Shown: positions 43,276-52,146 of the stretch, piece by piece
How the letters are laid out: each line of letters starts with the position of its first letter
Numbering within the stretch: the first letter of the stretch is position 1
NCBI RefSeq assembly: GCF_042688525.2
Contig: NZ_JBHWAB010000001.1
Location: 1,922,001-1,986,000 of the forward strand
Source of the DNA: Haloimpatiens sp042688525
GTDB taxonomy: Bacteria; Bacillota; Clostridia; Clostridiales; Clostridiaceae
Reading direction: 5' to 3'
DNA length: 64,000 bases
The notes under the pieces: model-generated
Told to the model about the DNA's origin: nothing
Database searches by the model: none
Seen by the model: the letters and a program-made list of their open reading frames with translations, nothing else
Translations under genes and position numbers: made by a program

Positions 43276-43591
43276 AGAAGAAAATTTTTCACACCTTATA
43301 GAAGATATACTAAAAAAAGCTTTGAAAAAAGAAAGTTTAAAGGAAGCTGTTGAAATTACTTGTAAGTGTATTACAAAATATTATACTCATACTCAAATAG
43401 TTTTTGCAGAAAAATTAGGTAAAAGAGTATCATATATAGTTGGAGCTGGAGAAGAGACATATAATCCTTCTAGAACAGTAATTCTTGATGAAAAATATTG
43501 TATAATAATGCAAAACTTTTCTAATATCAGTTTTGAAGAAGAAGATATTTTAGTATCCTTGTTTAAAGTAATATTAGCTGTAAAAAAGTAA
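43268..43591 (+). CDS. Small GAF-like protein coupled to the HydG-like gene
   Basis: A 107-residue protein whose ATG lies inside the last codons of the HydG-like gene (8-bp overlap), so the two are co-translated. I do not recognise a named family. A helical first half (HLIEDILKKALKKESLKEAVEITCKCI) leads into a beta-rich segment (TQIVFAEKLGKRVSYIVGAGEE, RTVILDEKYCIIMQNF) and a final helix (FEEEDILVSLFKVILAVKK), which resembles a shortened GAF domain. Cysteines occur at 2, 32, 34 and ~79. A sensor or accessory role for the radical SAM enzyme is inferred only from the coupling. Confidence 0.65.
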   Translation: MCKEENFSHLIEDILKKALKKESLKEAVEITCKCITKYYTHTQIVFAEKLGKRVSYIVGAGEETYNPSRTVILDEKYCIIMQNFSNISFEEEDILVSLFKVILAVKK

Positions 43592-43602
43592 AAATAAAAA
43601 AA

Positions 43603-45059
43603 GGGACGGTTCACTAAAAAATACTATTATAAATTTACAAATAAAAACAATAAATAATCTTTAATTATTTAATAATCAAAGAAATCTAGATTGAAAAATT
43701 GAATTAACATTTAAATTAATGTTTTTTAGATATATAAATTTAGGATAGGTTATATTTTTTCATAACAATTTTGAAGAAAATATATAGCTTGTCCTTTTTT
43801 ATATTATAAGAATTTTAATTAGGCAGGTGAATTTTAAAAAATTATTCTATCCAGTTATTTTAGTTAGTATTTAAAATTTTTGGAATTACATTATAATCAG
43901 GTTTGTTTAGATAACATAACAACATATAATATAATGTGAAATTTAATAAAAATTAAACTAACTTACTGTATAATATTTTTTTGAAATTGGATTTTAAAAT
44001 TTTAACTGGCTTTTGATGCAAGAAAATCATCAATAATATTTTTATATTTATCATCTTCCAGGACAATATCAATGCCCATAGAACAAAGAGTAGAAACTCT
44101 AGATTGAGTTATATTGCCAATAACTTCACATATTTGTTTATCTTTAAAACCACATAAAGCCTTTAACATTAATACGTATACAGCTTTATTTTTAGTATTT
44201 CTCCTTTTGTTCTTTAAAACAATTTCCCATTTAGGCATACCAGTATATTCAGAGAGAAAAGTTAATATTTCCTCAGCACTAAAAGTTCTTTTTATAATAT
44301 GCCTTTCACTTCTGTATTCTGTTTTTTCGTCTTCAAATTCAGCACTTTTTTCAAGTAGCTTATCAGTACAGTTATATACTAATTCTGTATAATTTGCTCT
44401 AGCTTTTTTTACATCAGTATTAAAAAATTGCATAATATAATCCTCATCAAGAACATTAAAAGGATCACTTCTTAATCCTAAGTATACTGCTAAACTTGAA
44501 TGTTGGTATTCTTCTATACAATTTCTATATTTTTTTATGTCCTTAGGATTTTTGTGAATATAAGCAGAAAGGGTTAATAAATAATGATTACTATCGACTA
44601 TGTTACTTTTAAACCTATCACGAAAAACATGACCTTTTCTATTTTCACCATTTTTTTTGTGAGTACTATTGTAATATTGGGCATAGGACTGATTTATATC
44701 ATGCATAAATTGACTAACATCAGCACCATTAGAATCAATTATCAAATGGCCATGGGTGGACATAAGGCAGTATGCATATACTTTGAAGTGGAACTTAGCT
44801 TGATATTTTTTTATAAGTTCCATATATTTATTTTTGTCGTTATTGTTATTGTATAATAAAATCTCACTCATTCCATTAAACATTACATGATAAATTCCAT
44901 TTTCGATTTTAATTCTAAAACTTCTTCCCATAAAGATCGCTCCTCTAATATATTTTTTATTTAAGATTATTGACAAAAGTAAAGAAAAGTAATCAATTTG
45001 AGGTAAATTTTGAGGTGGTTTTGAGGTAAGAAAAGTTACTGATAAAATGAACCGTCCCC
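43603..45059 (-). mobile_element. RAYT element bounded by REP-type ends
   Basis: A 1457-bp interval that begins with GGGACGGTTCA and ends with TGAACCGTCCCC, the outer arms of the repeat found throughout the window. Between them is one gene, a Y1-type transposase, on the minus strand. The 386 bp left of the gene are non-coding and AT-rich. This is the arrangement of a REP-associated tyrosine transposase and its own sequence ends. Confidence 0.75.
44002..44931 (-). CDS. REP-associated tyrosine transposase (RAYT, Y1 HUH family)
   Basis: A 309-residue single-strand DNA transposase of the IS200-like Y1 superfamily. The start at 44931 follows GAGGAG; a longer reading from 44976 lacks support. The HUH motif is H60-G-H62 in MSTHGHLII; the nucleophile is likely Y83 in INQSYAQYYN. 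The HVFRDRFKSNIVDSNHYLL block and the YIHKNP motif are RAYT features. The C-terminal ~100 residues contain a helix-turn-helix (KQICEVIGNITQSRVSTL), similar to DnaA-like domains found in some RAYTs. It looks intact. Confidence 0.9.
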   Translation of the reverse strand: MGRSFRIKIENGIYHVMFNGMSEILLYNNNNDKNKYMELIKKYQAKFHFKVYAYCLMSTHGHLIIDSNGADVSQFMHDINQSYAQYYNSTHKKNGENRKGHVFRDRFKSNIVDSNHYLLTLSAYIHKNPKDIKKYRNCIEEYQHSSLAVYLGLRSDPFNVLDEDYIMQFFNTDVKKARANYTELVYNCTDKLLEKSAEFEDEKTEYRSERHIIKRTFSAEEILTFLSEYTGMPKWEIVLKNKRRNTKNKAVYVLMLKALCGFKDKQICEVIGNITQSRVSTLCSMGIDIVLEDDKYKNIIDDFLASKAS

Positions 45060-45277
45060 AATTATTTAGAGTTTAGCATGGCTTTCTTGTGAGGAAAAAT
45101 AGAAATAATTAAATTTATAGATAAAGAAGGTTTTTAAAGTATAAACAGAAAATATTATATAAAGGTTAGATTTGAAGCATTAATTATTAATGTTAGTAAT
45201 AAAATACTTTTGTAACTAGTAATTTTAAATTCTCAATTTTCAATCAATTTATCTGTATGTGTATGGGGGTATATTAT

Positions 45278-46699
45278 ATGAAAAAATATAAGAAAATAGC
45301 TTTAAGTTGTGGGATTATTTTAGCAGTAGTATTGTTGAGTGTTTATATTTATGGATATATAAGAAGTCAAAGGGCTCATATTCCTAATAATAAAAAGGTG
45401 ATTAGACCTAAGTTTAAAACGCAAATTCTATTAAATAAAGAAATGACACCACAGCAAATGAAAGAGGATATAGATTATTTAGTTAATACATTAAAAAATG
45501 TACATCCTAAGACGTATAATGGATTTGATAAAAGTCAACAAAATATAATTAAAAATGCGTACAAAAAAGTAAAGACAAGTATGAAGGCAGAAAATTTTTA
45601 TTTTGTTGCAAATGAAATAATTTGTTCTTTTAAAGATGCTCATACTAGTTTAAATATGGATATAAATAAAAAAGATAGGATTATATATATGCCGTTAATA
45701 TGGCTGCATGATGGGCTTTATATAAAAAAAGATACGGATAAACTGAAAAAGGGAGACGAAGTAATATCAATAGGTGGTAAAAGGATTAGTGACTTATTAG
45801 ATAAACTTTGGAAGGTTATACCAGCAGAAAATAGTCAGTGGGTAAAAGTAATAGGAAGTAATAATTTAATAAAAGAGCCGTATCTTAGATATTTAAAAGT
45901 GGTTAAAAATAATTACGTTGATATAAAGATTGAAAGAAAGGGTAAAAAATTAAGTGTTAGCCTTCCTTTAGTTGATAGTAAAGACATTGTTAAAAATCAA
46001 AAATATACTACAGAGGATTGGGTAAGTTATAGTTTAGATAAGGAAAATTCACTTGGAGTATTTAAATTAAATATTTGTAAAAATGATAATCACTATAAAG
46101 AAGCACTTAATAATTTTTTTGAAACTATTAGTGAAAACAAAATAGAAAATATAGCAGTAGATTTAAGGAATAATACAGGAGGAAATTCATCAGTTGTAGA
46201 TGAATTTATGCATTATTTAGATGTAGATAGTTATATGAGTTTTGGAAGTTATGTAAGATATTCAAAAGAAGCAGCAAAACAAAGAGGATATAGAATAGAA
46301 ACAGGATATGACTCTTATAAAAATAAAGAAATAAAAAATAAAAAGGTTAAGAATAATAATTTAATTTTTAAGGGAAATGTATATGTAATTACTTCTCCTA
46401 AAACTTTTAGTTCTGCTAATTGGTTTACTTTAATTTTTAAAGATAATAATATTGGGAAGATAATAGGTGAACCTACAGGAAATCAACCTTCTTGTTATGG
46501 GGATATATTGACTTTTCAATTGCCAAATTCAGGCTTTAGATTTAATGTGTCCTATAAAAAATTCACAAGACCCAACATTAAAAATGATCCAGAAAATTGT
46601 GTGAAACCTGATATTATGGTATATACGAAGATTGAAGATATATTAAATAATGAAGATGCGCAAGTAGATAAATTAATACAAATATTAAAAAACAATTAA
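45278..46699 (+). CDS. S41-family peptidase, membrane-anchored
   Basis: A 473-residue protein with one N-terminal helix (~6-26) and an extracytoplasmic S41 (C-terminal-processing-like) protease domain. The ATG at 45278 follows TGGGGG; an ATG at 45257 has no site. The core strand NIAVDLRNNTGGNSSVVDEF and the catalytic serine in TSPKTFSSANWF are recognisable, and the DAHT segment matches the family's N-terminal DxHT motif. There is no clear PDZ domain. The substrate is unknown. It lies 218 bp past the RAYT element and is followed by a REP copy. Confidence 0.85.
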   Translation: MKKYKKIALSCGIILAVVLLSVYIYGYIRSQRAHIPNNKKVIRPKFKTQILLNKEMTPQQMKEDIDYLVNTLKNVHPKTYNGFDKSQQNIIKNAYKKVKTSMKAENFYFVANEIICSFKDAHTSLNMDINKKDRIIYMPLIWLHDGLYIKKDTDKLKKGDEVISIGGKRISDLLDKLWKVIPAENSQWVKVIGSNNLIKEPYLRYLKVVKNNYVDIKIERKGKKLSVSLPLVDSKDIVKNQKYTTEDWVSYSLDKENSLGVFKLNICKNDNHYKEALNNFFETISENKIENIAVDLRNNTGGNSSVVDEFMHYLDVDSYMSFGSYVRYSKEAAKQRGYRIETGYDSYKNKEIKNKKVKNNNLIFKGNVYVITSPKTFSSANWFTLIFKDNNIGKIIGEPTGNQPSCYGDILTFQLPNSGFRFNVSYKKFTRPNIKNDPENCVKPDIMVYTKIEDILNNEDAQVDKLIQILKNN

Positions 46700-46740
46700 A
46701 AAGACATAATTATTAGTGATTCTGTTATATATAAAAATAA

Positions 46741-46797
46741 GGGGACGGTTCATTATTTTAAGCTATAATTTAAAGCAAAAAATAATGAACCGTCCCC
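46741..46797. repeat. REP-like hairpin, canonical 57-bp copy
   Basis: GGGGACGGTTCATTATTT arm with AAATAATGAACCGTCCCC, and inner AGCT/AAGC, 41 bp past the S41 gene stop. Confidence 0.9.
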
Positions 46798-46943
46798 AAA
46801 AAAATATTGAATGTAAAGAAGTTGTAAAGATTAAATTTAATCAAATAATATATGATATAATTTAAGAACTATAGTTGAGAATATAATTTTTTAGTCTCTT
46901 AAATTAGAATATAGTAACAAATAAGAACAAAGGAGGAAATGCC

Positions 46944-47603
46944 TTGGCATGGAAAATTTTGATAATAGAAGATGAGATATCAATATCCAATTTAATTAAA
47001 TTGAATCTTAATATTGCTAATTATGAAACTAAACAAGTATACAATGGATTAGAAGCCATTGATATTATTAATAAAGAGAATTTTGATCTAATATTATTAG
47101 ATATTATGATTCCTGGAGTAGACGGATTTAAAGTTATGGAAAAAATAAGACATTTAGATATTCCTGTTATATTTTTGACAGCTAAAAAATCTGTTGTGGA
47201 TAAGGTTAATGGGTTAAAAGCTGGAGCAGAAGATTATATTGTAAAACCATTTGAAGCAATAGAATTATTAGCAAGAATTGAAACGGTTCTCAGAAGGTAT
47301 GGTAAAGCAAACAATATATTAGAATTTAAAGACATTAAAGTATATTTAAAGGAAAGAATAGTAAAAAAGAATAATAAGTTGATGGATTTAACTCCAAAGG
47401 AATATGAACTACTATGTATACTAATTCAAAATAAAAATGTTGCTTTATCTAGAGAAATGCTTTTAGAACGCATATGGGATTTTGATTACTTAGGAGGAAC
47501 GAGAACTATTGATATGCATATTGGTTCTATAAGAAAAAAATTAGATTTAAATTCTTATATTAAAACAGTTTATAAAATAGGATATAGACTGGAGGATAAT
47601 TAA
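46944..47603 (+). CDS. OmpR-family response regulator
   Basis: A 219-residue regulator starting with TTG at 46944 after AAAGGAGG (the nearby ATG at 46939 is out of frame). The receiver has the IIEDE pocket, the phospho-acceptor in LILLDIMIPGVDG and the switch lysine in YIVKPFE; the OmpR winged helix ends VYKIGYRLE. It is 3 bp from the kinase gene, and the three genes 46944-49782 form one operon with a PepSY-like lipoprotein. Confidence 0.93.
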   Translation: MAWKILIIEDEISISNLIKLNLNIANYETKQVYNGLEAIDIINKENFDLILLDIMIPGVDGFKVMEKIRHLDIPVIFLTAKKSVVDKVNGLKAGAEDYIVKPFEAIELLARIETVLRRYGKANNILEFKDIKVYLKERIVKKNNKLMDLTPKEYELLCILIQNKNVALSREMLLERIWDFDYLGGTRTIDMHIGSIRKKLDLNSYIKTVYKIGYRLEDN

Positions 47604-47606
47604 TTA

Positions 47607-49055
47607 ATGAAATTTTGGAAAAAAATATATCTTTTATCTTTTACTCTATTTATTCTAATATTTAATTGTGCAGGAATAGTATTAATAGAAAATATACATA
47701 ATAAAATGTTAAAAATAGAAGTTGATAGATGTTTAAGTGAACACTTAAATATATATTCAAGTGTAAATTTGAGTATCCCAATATATGATACATTAAAAAG
47801 ATATTCTCGTAATATAAAGTATGATGATGAAATTTTAATAAATGTTATTAATAATTATTATAAAAAGAATGAAAATAAAAATGTTTATATGGAAATTTTA
47901 GATTTAAATAATTCCAAAATATTTAGTAATATAGATTTTGAATTACCAGAGAATAGAGAAGAAATTAATTTAAATAAATTAAATCAGAGACAATATTTAA
48001 TTAGGGATATAAATAATAAATCATATATATTTATATCAAATCTTATGAAAATAAATAATAAAAGTTATAAATTTACTTATATAAGAGATATTTCAGATGT
48101 TTATAAAGAAAGAAAAACTCAATATCTATTCTTTTTAAAATTAGATATAGCAGCATCATTAGCTTTTGCATTGTTTATGTATTTTGTAAGTCAATACATA
48201 ACAAACCCAATAAAAAAGCTTATAGGAGCAACTAAAAGAATAACTGAAGGAAATTTTTCAGAAAAAGTAAAAATAACTTCTAAAGATGAAGTAGGTATAT
48301 TAGCAGATAATTTTAATAAAATGTCTGATGTTGTAGAACAAAAAATAAAAGAATTAGAGTTAAATAATTATGAAAAACAGAGGTTCATTGATAATTTAAC
48401 ACATGAATTGAAGACACCTTTAACATCTATAATAGGATATGCTGATTTGCTTCGTTCAACTAGATACGATGAGAAAATTTATATAGAGGGTCTTGATTAC
48501 ATATATAAGGAAGGAAAGAGGTTAGAGGAATTATCTTTTAAGCTAATGGATTTAGTATTTATAAAAAAAGAAGAATTAGATATGAGATTGGGAAGCATGA
48601 AAAAAATTATTTATGAAGTAAAAGGATTATTATTTCCTAAACTAAAACAAAAAAACATTAATTTAATACTTAAGGGAGAAGATTTTCAAATATTAATGGA
48701 AAGAGATTTAATGAAAATATTAATAGCTAATTTTGTGGATAATGCTATAAAAGCATCTAATGAAAATTCCGAAATATATATCTACATTAATAAAGAAAAA
48801 TTTGAAGTCCGAATAAAGGATTATGGTATAGGAATTTCTAAGGAACATATAAATAAGATTTTTGAACCTTTTTATATGATTGATAAAGCAAGAACTAGAT
48901 CAAATAATGGTGCAGGATTAGGTTTATCAATTTGTAAAAAAATAATAGACATTCATAATGGGAAAATTGAAGTTGAAAGTGAAGTAAATAAAGGCACTTT
49001 AATTAAATTAATATTTACTGCCAGTAAAGGTGGTGTATATATCAATGAAAACTGA
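47607..49055 (+). CDS. Sensor histidine kinase
   Basis: A 482-residue kinase: TM1 (~8-28), extracytoplasmic domain (~30-175), TM2 (~178-198), HAMP (ITNPIKKLIGATKRI...), H-box FIDNLTHELKTPLTS and HATPase domain (N-box FVDNAIKAS, G-boxes KDYGIGIS and GAGLGLSICKK). The large extracytoplasmic domain suggests direct sensing outside the membrane. The 3' end overlaps the lipoprotein gene by 11 bp, so the lipoprotein may modulate the kinase. Confidence 0.92.
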   Translation: MKFWKKIYLLSFTLFILIFNCAGIVLIENIHNKMLKIEVDRCLSEHLNIYSSVNLSIPIYDTLKRYSRNIKYDDEILINVINNYYKKNENKNVYMEILDLNNSKIFSNIDFELPENREEINLNKLNQRQYLIRDINNKSYIFISNLMKINNKSYKFTYIRDISDVYKERKTQYLFFLKLDIAASLAFALFMYFVSQYITNPIKKLIGATKRITEGNFSEKVKITSKDEVGILADNFNKMSDVVEQKIKELELNNYEKQRFIDNLTHELKTPLTSIIGYADLLRSTRYDEKIYIEGLDYIYKEGKRLEELSFKLMDLVFIKKEELDMRLGSMKKIIYEVKGLLFPKLKQKNINLILKGEDFQILMERDLMKILIANFVDNAIKASNENSEIYIYINKEKFEVRIKDYGIGISKEHINKIFEPFYMIDKARTRSNNGAGLGLSICKKIIDIHNGKIEVESEVNKGTLIKLIFTASKGGVYINEN

Positions 49056-49782
49056 GAAATTAGTTATAGTATTGTTAGTTTTTAGTTTGTTTTTCAGTGG
49101 ATGTAATAATCTTGTTGGAATTAGGAAAAATCAATTGATAGTTGAAAATCTTGAAAATAATATTTTAAGTTCACATGAGAATAGTAAAAATAAAAAATTA
49201 ACTGAAGAAGAAGCTAAATTGAAATCATTAGAACTTTTGGAAAAGTATTTAAATATAAAACTATATTTAACAGAGGTAAAATGTTATATAAATTTCAAAG
49301 ATGGTAGTGAAATAGAAATAAAATCAAATAGGGAAAAAGTAGATAAAAGTTTTATAAGTAAATTTGAAAATAGTAATTCTGTATTTGAAAATGGAATATT
49401 TAGTATATATTACACCTCTAGAAAAGATGATATTAAACAAGAATTTACTGGTAGTATTAATATTGAAATTAACGCAAAAACTGGAGAACTATTGTCATTA
49501 AACTTATATAATTTTAGTTCAAGTAAAGCATTCAGTGGTATTGGAACTATAGAAGAATCGGAAAAAGTAGCAAAAGAATTTATTGAGAAAAATAATATTG
49601 GAAATATTAAAAATGCAAAGCTTATAGAAAAACATAAAAGCGTATTTAGTAAAAACAAGTATATAGTATATAAATTTACTTTTCAAGATAGTAAAGATTC
49701 AAATAAAAAAGTGTTTATTAGTATGAATGGTAAAAATATAAGTAGTATATCAATAGGTATAATGAACTATATTTATGATTAA
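49045..49782 (+). CDS. PepSY-like lipoprotein of the two-component operon
   Basis: A 245-residue exported protein. The ATG at 49045 is used, with AAAGGTGG upstream. The signal peptide ends in the lipobox FFSGC (Cys19). The mature part has two stretches resembling PepSY-type repeats: LTEEEAKLKSLELLEKYLNI with a following beta strand pair, and GTIEESEKVAKEFIEKNNI. Overlap with the kinase gene indicates co-translation. Such lipoproteins next to kinases may inhibit or tune signalling; no partner is proven here. Confidence 0.78.
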   Translation: MKTEKLVIVLLVFSLFFSGCNNLVGIRKNQLIVENLENNILSSHENSKNKKLTEEEAKLKSLELLEKYLNIKLYLTEVKCYINFKDGSEIEIKSNREKVDKSFISKFENSNSVFENGIFSIYYTSRKDDIKQEFTGSINIEINAKTGELLSLNLYNFSSSKAFSGIGTIEESEKVAKEFIEKNNIGNIKNAKLIEKHKSVFSKNKYIVYKFTFQDSKDSNKKVFISMNGKNISSISIGIMNYIYD

Positions 49783-49783
49783 T

Positions 49784-49852
49784 TCAACTTTTATAGTACA
49801 AAATTTTGTACATTAGTTTCGCCATAGACTATTTTTATATGTAAAAGTTGAA
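49784..49852. repeat. Short inverted-end element
   Basis: TTCAACTTTTATA begins and TATGTAAAAGTTGAA ends this ~69-bp block directly after the lipoprotein stop; a GTACAAAATTTTGTAC palindrome lies inside. The ends resemble the MITE family 1 tip (TTCAACTT), the inside does not. Confidence 0.5.
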
Positions 49853-49900
49853 GGAGTAGTTATCAATTATACAAAAATATAATAGAAATAATTATTAAAC

Positions 49901-49938
49901 AATATCAGTAGTTTAGATTGAACTGCTGATATTTTTTT
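49901..49938 (+). terminator. Terminator of the two-component/lipoprotein operon
   Basis: AATATCAGTAGTT (49901-49913) pairs with AACTGCTGATATT (49921-49933, one G-U), followed by T's. The rest of the 49783-50134 gap shows nothing further. Confidence 0.8.
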
Positions 49939-50134
49939 GAAATATATGCATTCGTTTTTACTGCGTTTTCAGGAGTTAAAAATCTCAAATTAAAACCTTA
50001 CAATTTCTTTACAACTTATAAAAAGTTATAAGATATTTAATTATTATAATTGTATGTAATAAGAAAATTAAAGTTATATTAAACACAAAAAATATACTAT
50101 AACATAGGAAAAGGGGTAAAGAAAGGTGAGAAAA

Positions 50135-50896
50135 ATGAAAGTAAAAAAGAGTAAAATATTTGTGCGAGTGCTTATATTTATGATTTGTATATTTATATTT
50201 AAGCTAATAATAATGAAAATTACTTATAAAAAAAATGGACTATTGCAAATTGAACAGTCAAATACTTATGCTGAGGAACAAGTTAATAATAAAAAAAGTA
50301 TTAACAATAATATAAATTCAAAATTTACAGTAGTTATAGATCCAGGGCATGGTGGATATGATGAAGGTACTAAAAGTTTATCAGGAATTCTTGAAAAAGA
50401 TGTAACCTTAAAAGTAGCTCTTGAAGTTGGTAAGATTCTTAAAAAAAACAATATCAATGTAATATATACAAGAACAAGTGATAGGGTATCTTGGCCGGCT
50501 AATGAGAAAGAAGACCTTAGAGAAAGAGTTAAAATATCAAATGAAGTCAGAGCAGATTTATTTGTATCTATACATTGCAATGGTAGTGAAAATAGATCTT
50601 ATTATGGAATAGAGAGTTGGTGTAGATTTCCGAATACAGAAGGAGAAAAACTTGCTAAAAGTATACAAAAACAACTTCTCAATCTTAATTATAGTGTGGA
50701 TCGAGGATTGAAATATGAAGCAGATGGTTCATTAGCAGTATTGAAACTTAATAAGGCAGTATCAGTGTTGATTGAACTAGGATTTTTAACTAATTCTTCA
50801 GATGAGCAATATATAACATCAGAAAGTGGACAAGCAGAGTGTGCTGAAGCTATAGCTGATGGAATTTTAAAATATAAATTAGGTAGTAAAGAATAA
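50135..50896 (+). CDS. N-acetylmuramoyl-L-alanine amidase (Amidase_3), membrane-anchored
   Basis: A 253-residue zinc amidase cleaving the lactyl-peptide bond of peptidoglycan. The ATG at 50135 has GAAAGGTGA upstream; a GTG at 50126 overlaps that site. One N-terminal helix (~10-28) precedes the catalytic domain: zinc ligands in VIDPGHGGYDEG, the glutamate after TKSLSGILEKDV, SIHCNGS, and the catalytic glutamate in LIELGFLTN. Size and architecture match CwlD, the spore cortex amidase, and a deacetylase follows, as in muramic-lactam formation; a vegetative role is equally possible. Confidence 0.88.
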   Translation: MKVKKSKIFVRVLIFMICIFIFKLIIMKITYKKNGLLQIEQSNTYAEEQVNNKKSINNNINSKFTVVIDPGHGGYDEGTKSLSGILEKDVTLKVALEVGKILKKNNINVIYTRTSDRVSWPANEKEDLRERVKISNEVRADLFVSIHCNGSENRSYYGIESWCRFPNTEGEKLAKSIQKQLLNLNYSVDRGLKYEADGSLAVLKLNKAVSVLIELGFLTNSSDEQYITSESGQAECAEAIADGILKYKLGSKE

Positions 50897-50950
50897 AATT
50901 AAATTATTTAAAGGTAAGTTCAAAAAATACAAAACACGGAGATGAAAAGT

Positions 50951-51904
50951 ATGAGAACAAAAGATAGAAGAAGAGTTAAAACAAAAATATTAGTAAAAAG
51001 TATATTAATTGTATTATTAACTGTTGTAATATTCTTTTTATTTAATAAAGAATATGATTATTTTATTAAAAGAAAAGTACAAGCTGAAATATTTAAAAAA
51101 GGTAAATCGCTAACTGAAATAAAGGAAGATAATGATAAAAGAAGAAATAAAGTAATTGAAGGCAAACAATTAAATAAGAATTTTAATGTAATTGAAAGTG
51201 GAGAAAAATATATTTACGATGTAGAAAAAATAAAAAATTCAATAGAAAAAAACAAAGGAAATAATAAAAAAAATAACGAAAAGAAGATGGTTTTTCTTAC
51301 TTTTGATGATGGTCCGTCTGTTACTGTTACTCCTCAAATGTTAAATGTGTTAAAACAGGAAAATGTAAAGGCAACTTTTTTTTTAATAGGAAAAATGATA
51401 GAAGGTGATGAAGGAAGTAAGAGGATGGTAAAAAAAATTTTTAGTGAAGGACATGCTTTAGCCAATCATTCCTATTCCCATGATTTAAAAAAATTATATC
51501 CAGGAAATAAGATCAATATTGAGGCTTTTATGAATGAAATAAATAAAACTAATCAAGCAATTAAGAAAATAGTTGGACAAAATTTTAATACAAGAGTTAT
51601 AAGAATTCCTGGAGGGTATATATCTAGAAAAGTATATAATGATCCTAATCTAAAGATGTTTGAATCTGAACTTAAGAGAAATAATATGTATGGGATAGAT
51701 TGGAATGCTTATGGTCAAGATGCGGAGATAAAAAATAAAAATTCAGATGAAATATTCGAAGCAGTAAAAAATTCTGTAGGGGATAAAGAAAAAGCAGTTA
51801 TATTGATGCATGATACGTATGGCAAAGAAGACACAGTTAAAGCTTTAACTAGAATTATAAAATATTTAAAAAATAAAGGGTATGAATTTAGGACTTTGAA
51901 ATAA
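50951..51904 (+). CDS. Polysaccharide deacetylase (CE4), membrane-anchored
   Basis: A 317-residue protein: one N-terminal helix (~12-33), a lysine-rich linker, then a CE4 domain (~112-317). All five motifs are present: TFDDGP (catalytic base and zinc), HSYSH (zinc), RIPGGY, DWNAYGQD and LMHDT. It removes acetyl groups from peptidoglycan sugars. The ATG at 50951 has CGGAGA 7 nt upstream. Neighbouring the amidase, it may act as a PdaA-like partner in cortex muramic-delta-lactam formation, or confer lysozyme resistance like PgdA. Confidence 0.88.
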   Translation: MRTKDRRRVKTKILVKSILIVLLTVVIFFLFNKEYDYFIKRKVQAEIFKKGKSLTEIKEDNDKRRNKVIEGKQLNKNFNVIESGEKYIYDVEKIKNSIEKNKGNNKKNNEKKMVFLTFDDGPSVTVTPQMLNVLKQENVKATFFLIGKMIEGDEGSKRMVKKIFSEGHALANHSYSHDLKKLYPGNKINIEAFMNEINKTNQAIKKIVGQNFNTRVIRIPGGYISRKVYNDPNLKMFESELKRNNMYGIDWNAYGQDAEIKNKNSDEIFEAVKNSVGDKEKAVILMHDTYGKEDTVKALTRIIKYLKNKGYEFRTLK

Positions 51905-52022
51905 AAGGAAATATATATGGATTACGATGGATTTGATTTAAGGTAGTATTGCTTTTTACAGGGGTATTTTATATAATATGATAATACTGTATCAAAAGAT
52001 TGCAAAAGTCATTATCATATAA

Positions 52023-52093
52023 CTCAACTTTCGCAGTAAAAAAATACTGTCTAGCGAAGGGAAATGATAGTATTTTTTACTGTGAAAGTTGAG
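52023..52093. repeat. MITE family 1 miniature derivative
   Basis: A 71-bp remnant with CTCAACTTTCGCAG and GTGAAAGTTGAG ends and only the terminal regions between them; the whole centre is deleted. Orientation is reversed (TACTGTCTAGCGAAGGG first). Confidence 0.75.
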
Positions 52094-52146
52094 TACTATA
52101 GTAAAACAAATAAAAATTTTTAATAAACAATATAATAAAAAATTAT

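Noticed and set aside
44584..44856. Plus-strand reading of 90 codons opposite the RAYT gene
   Set aside because: It is the antisense shadow of the transposase, with no ribosome site and hydrophobic composition caused by AT-rich reversal.
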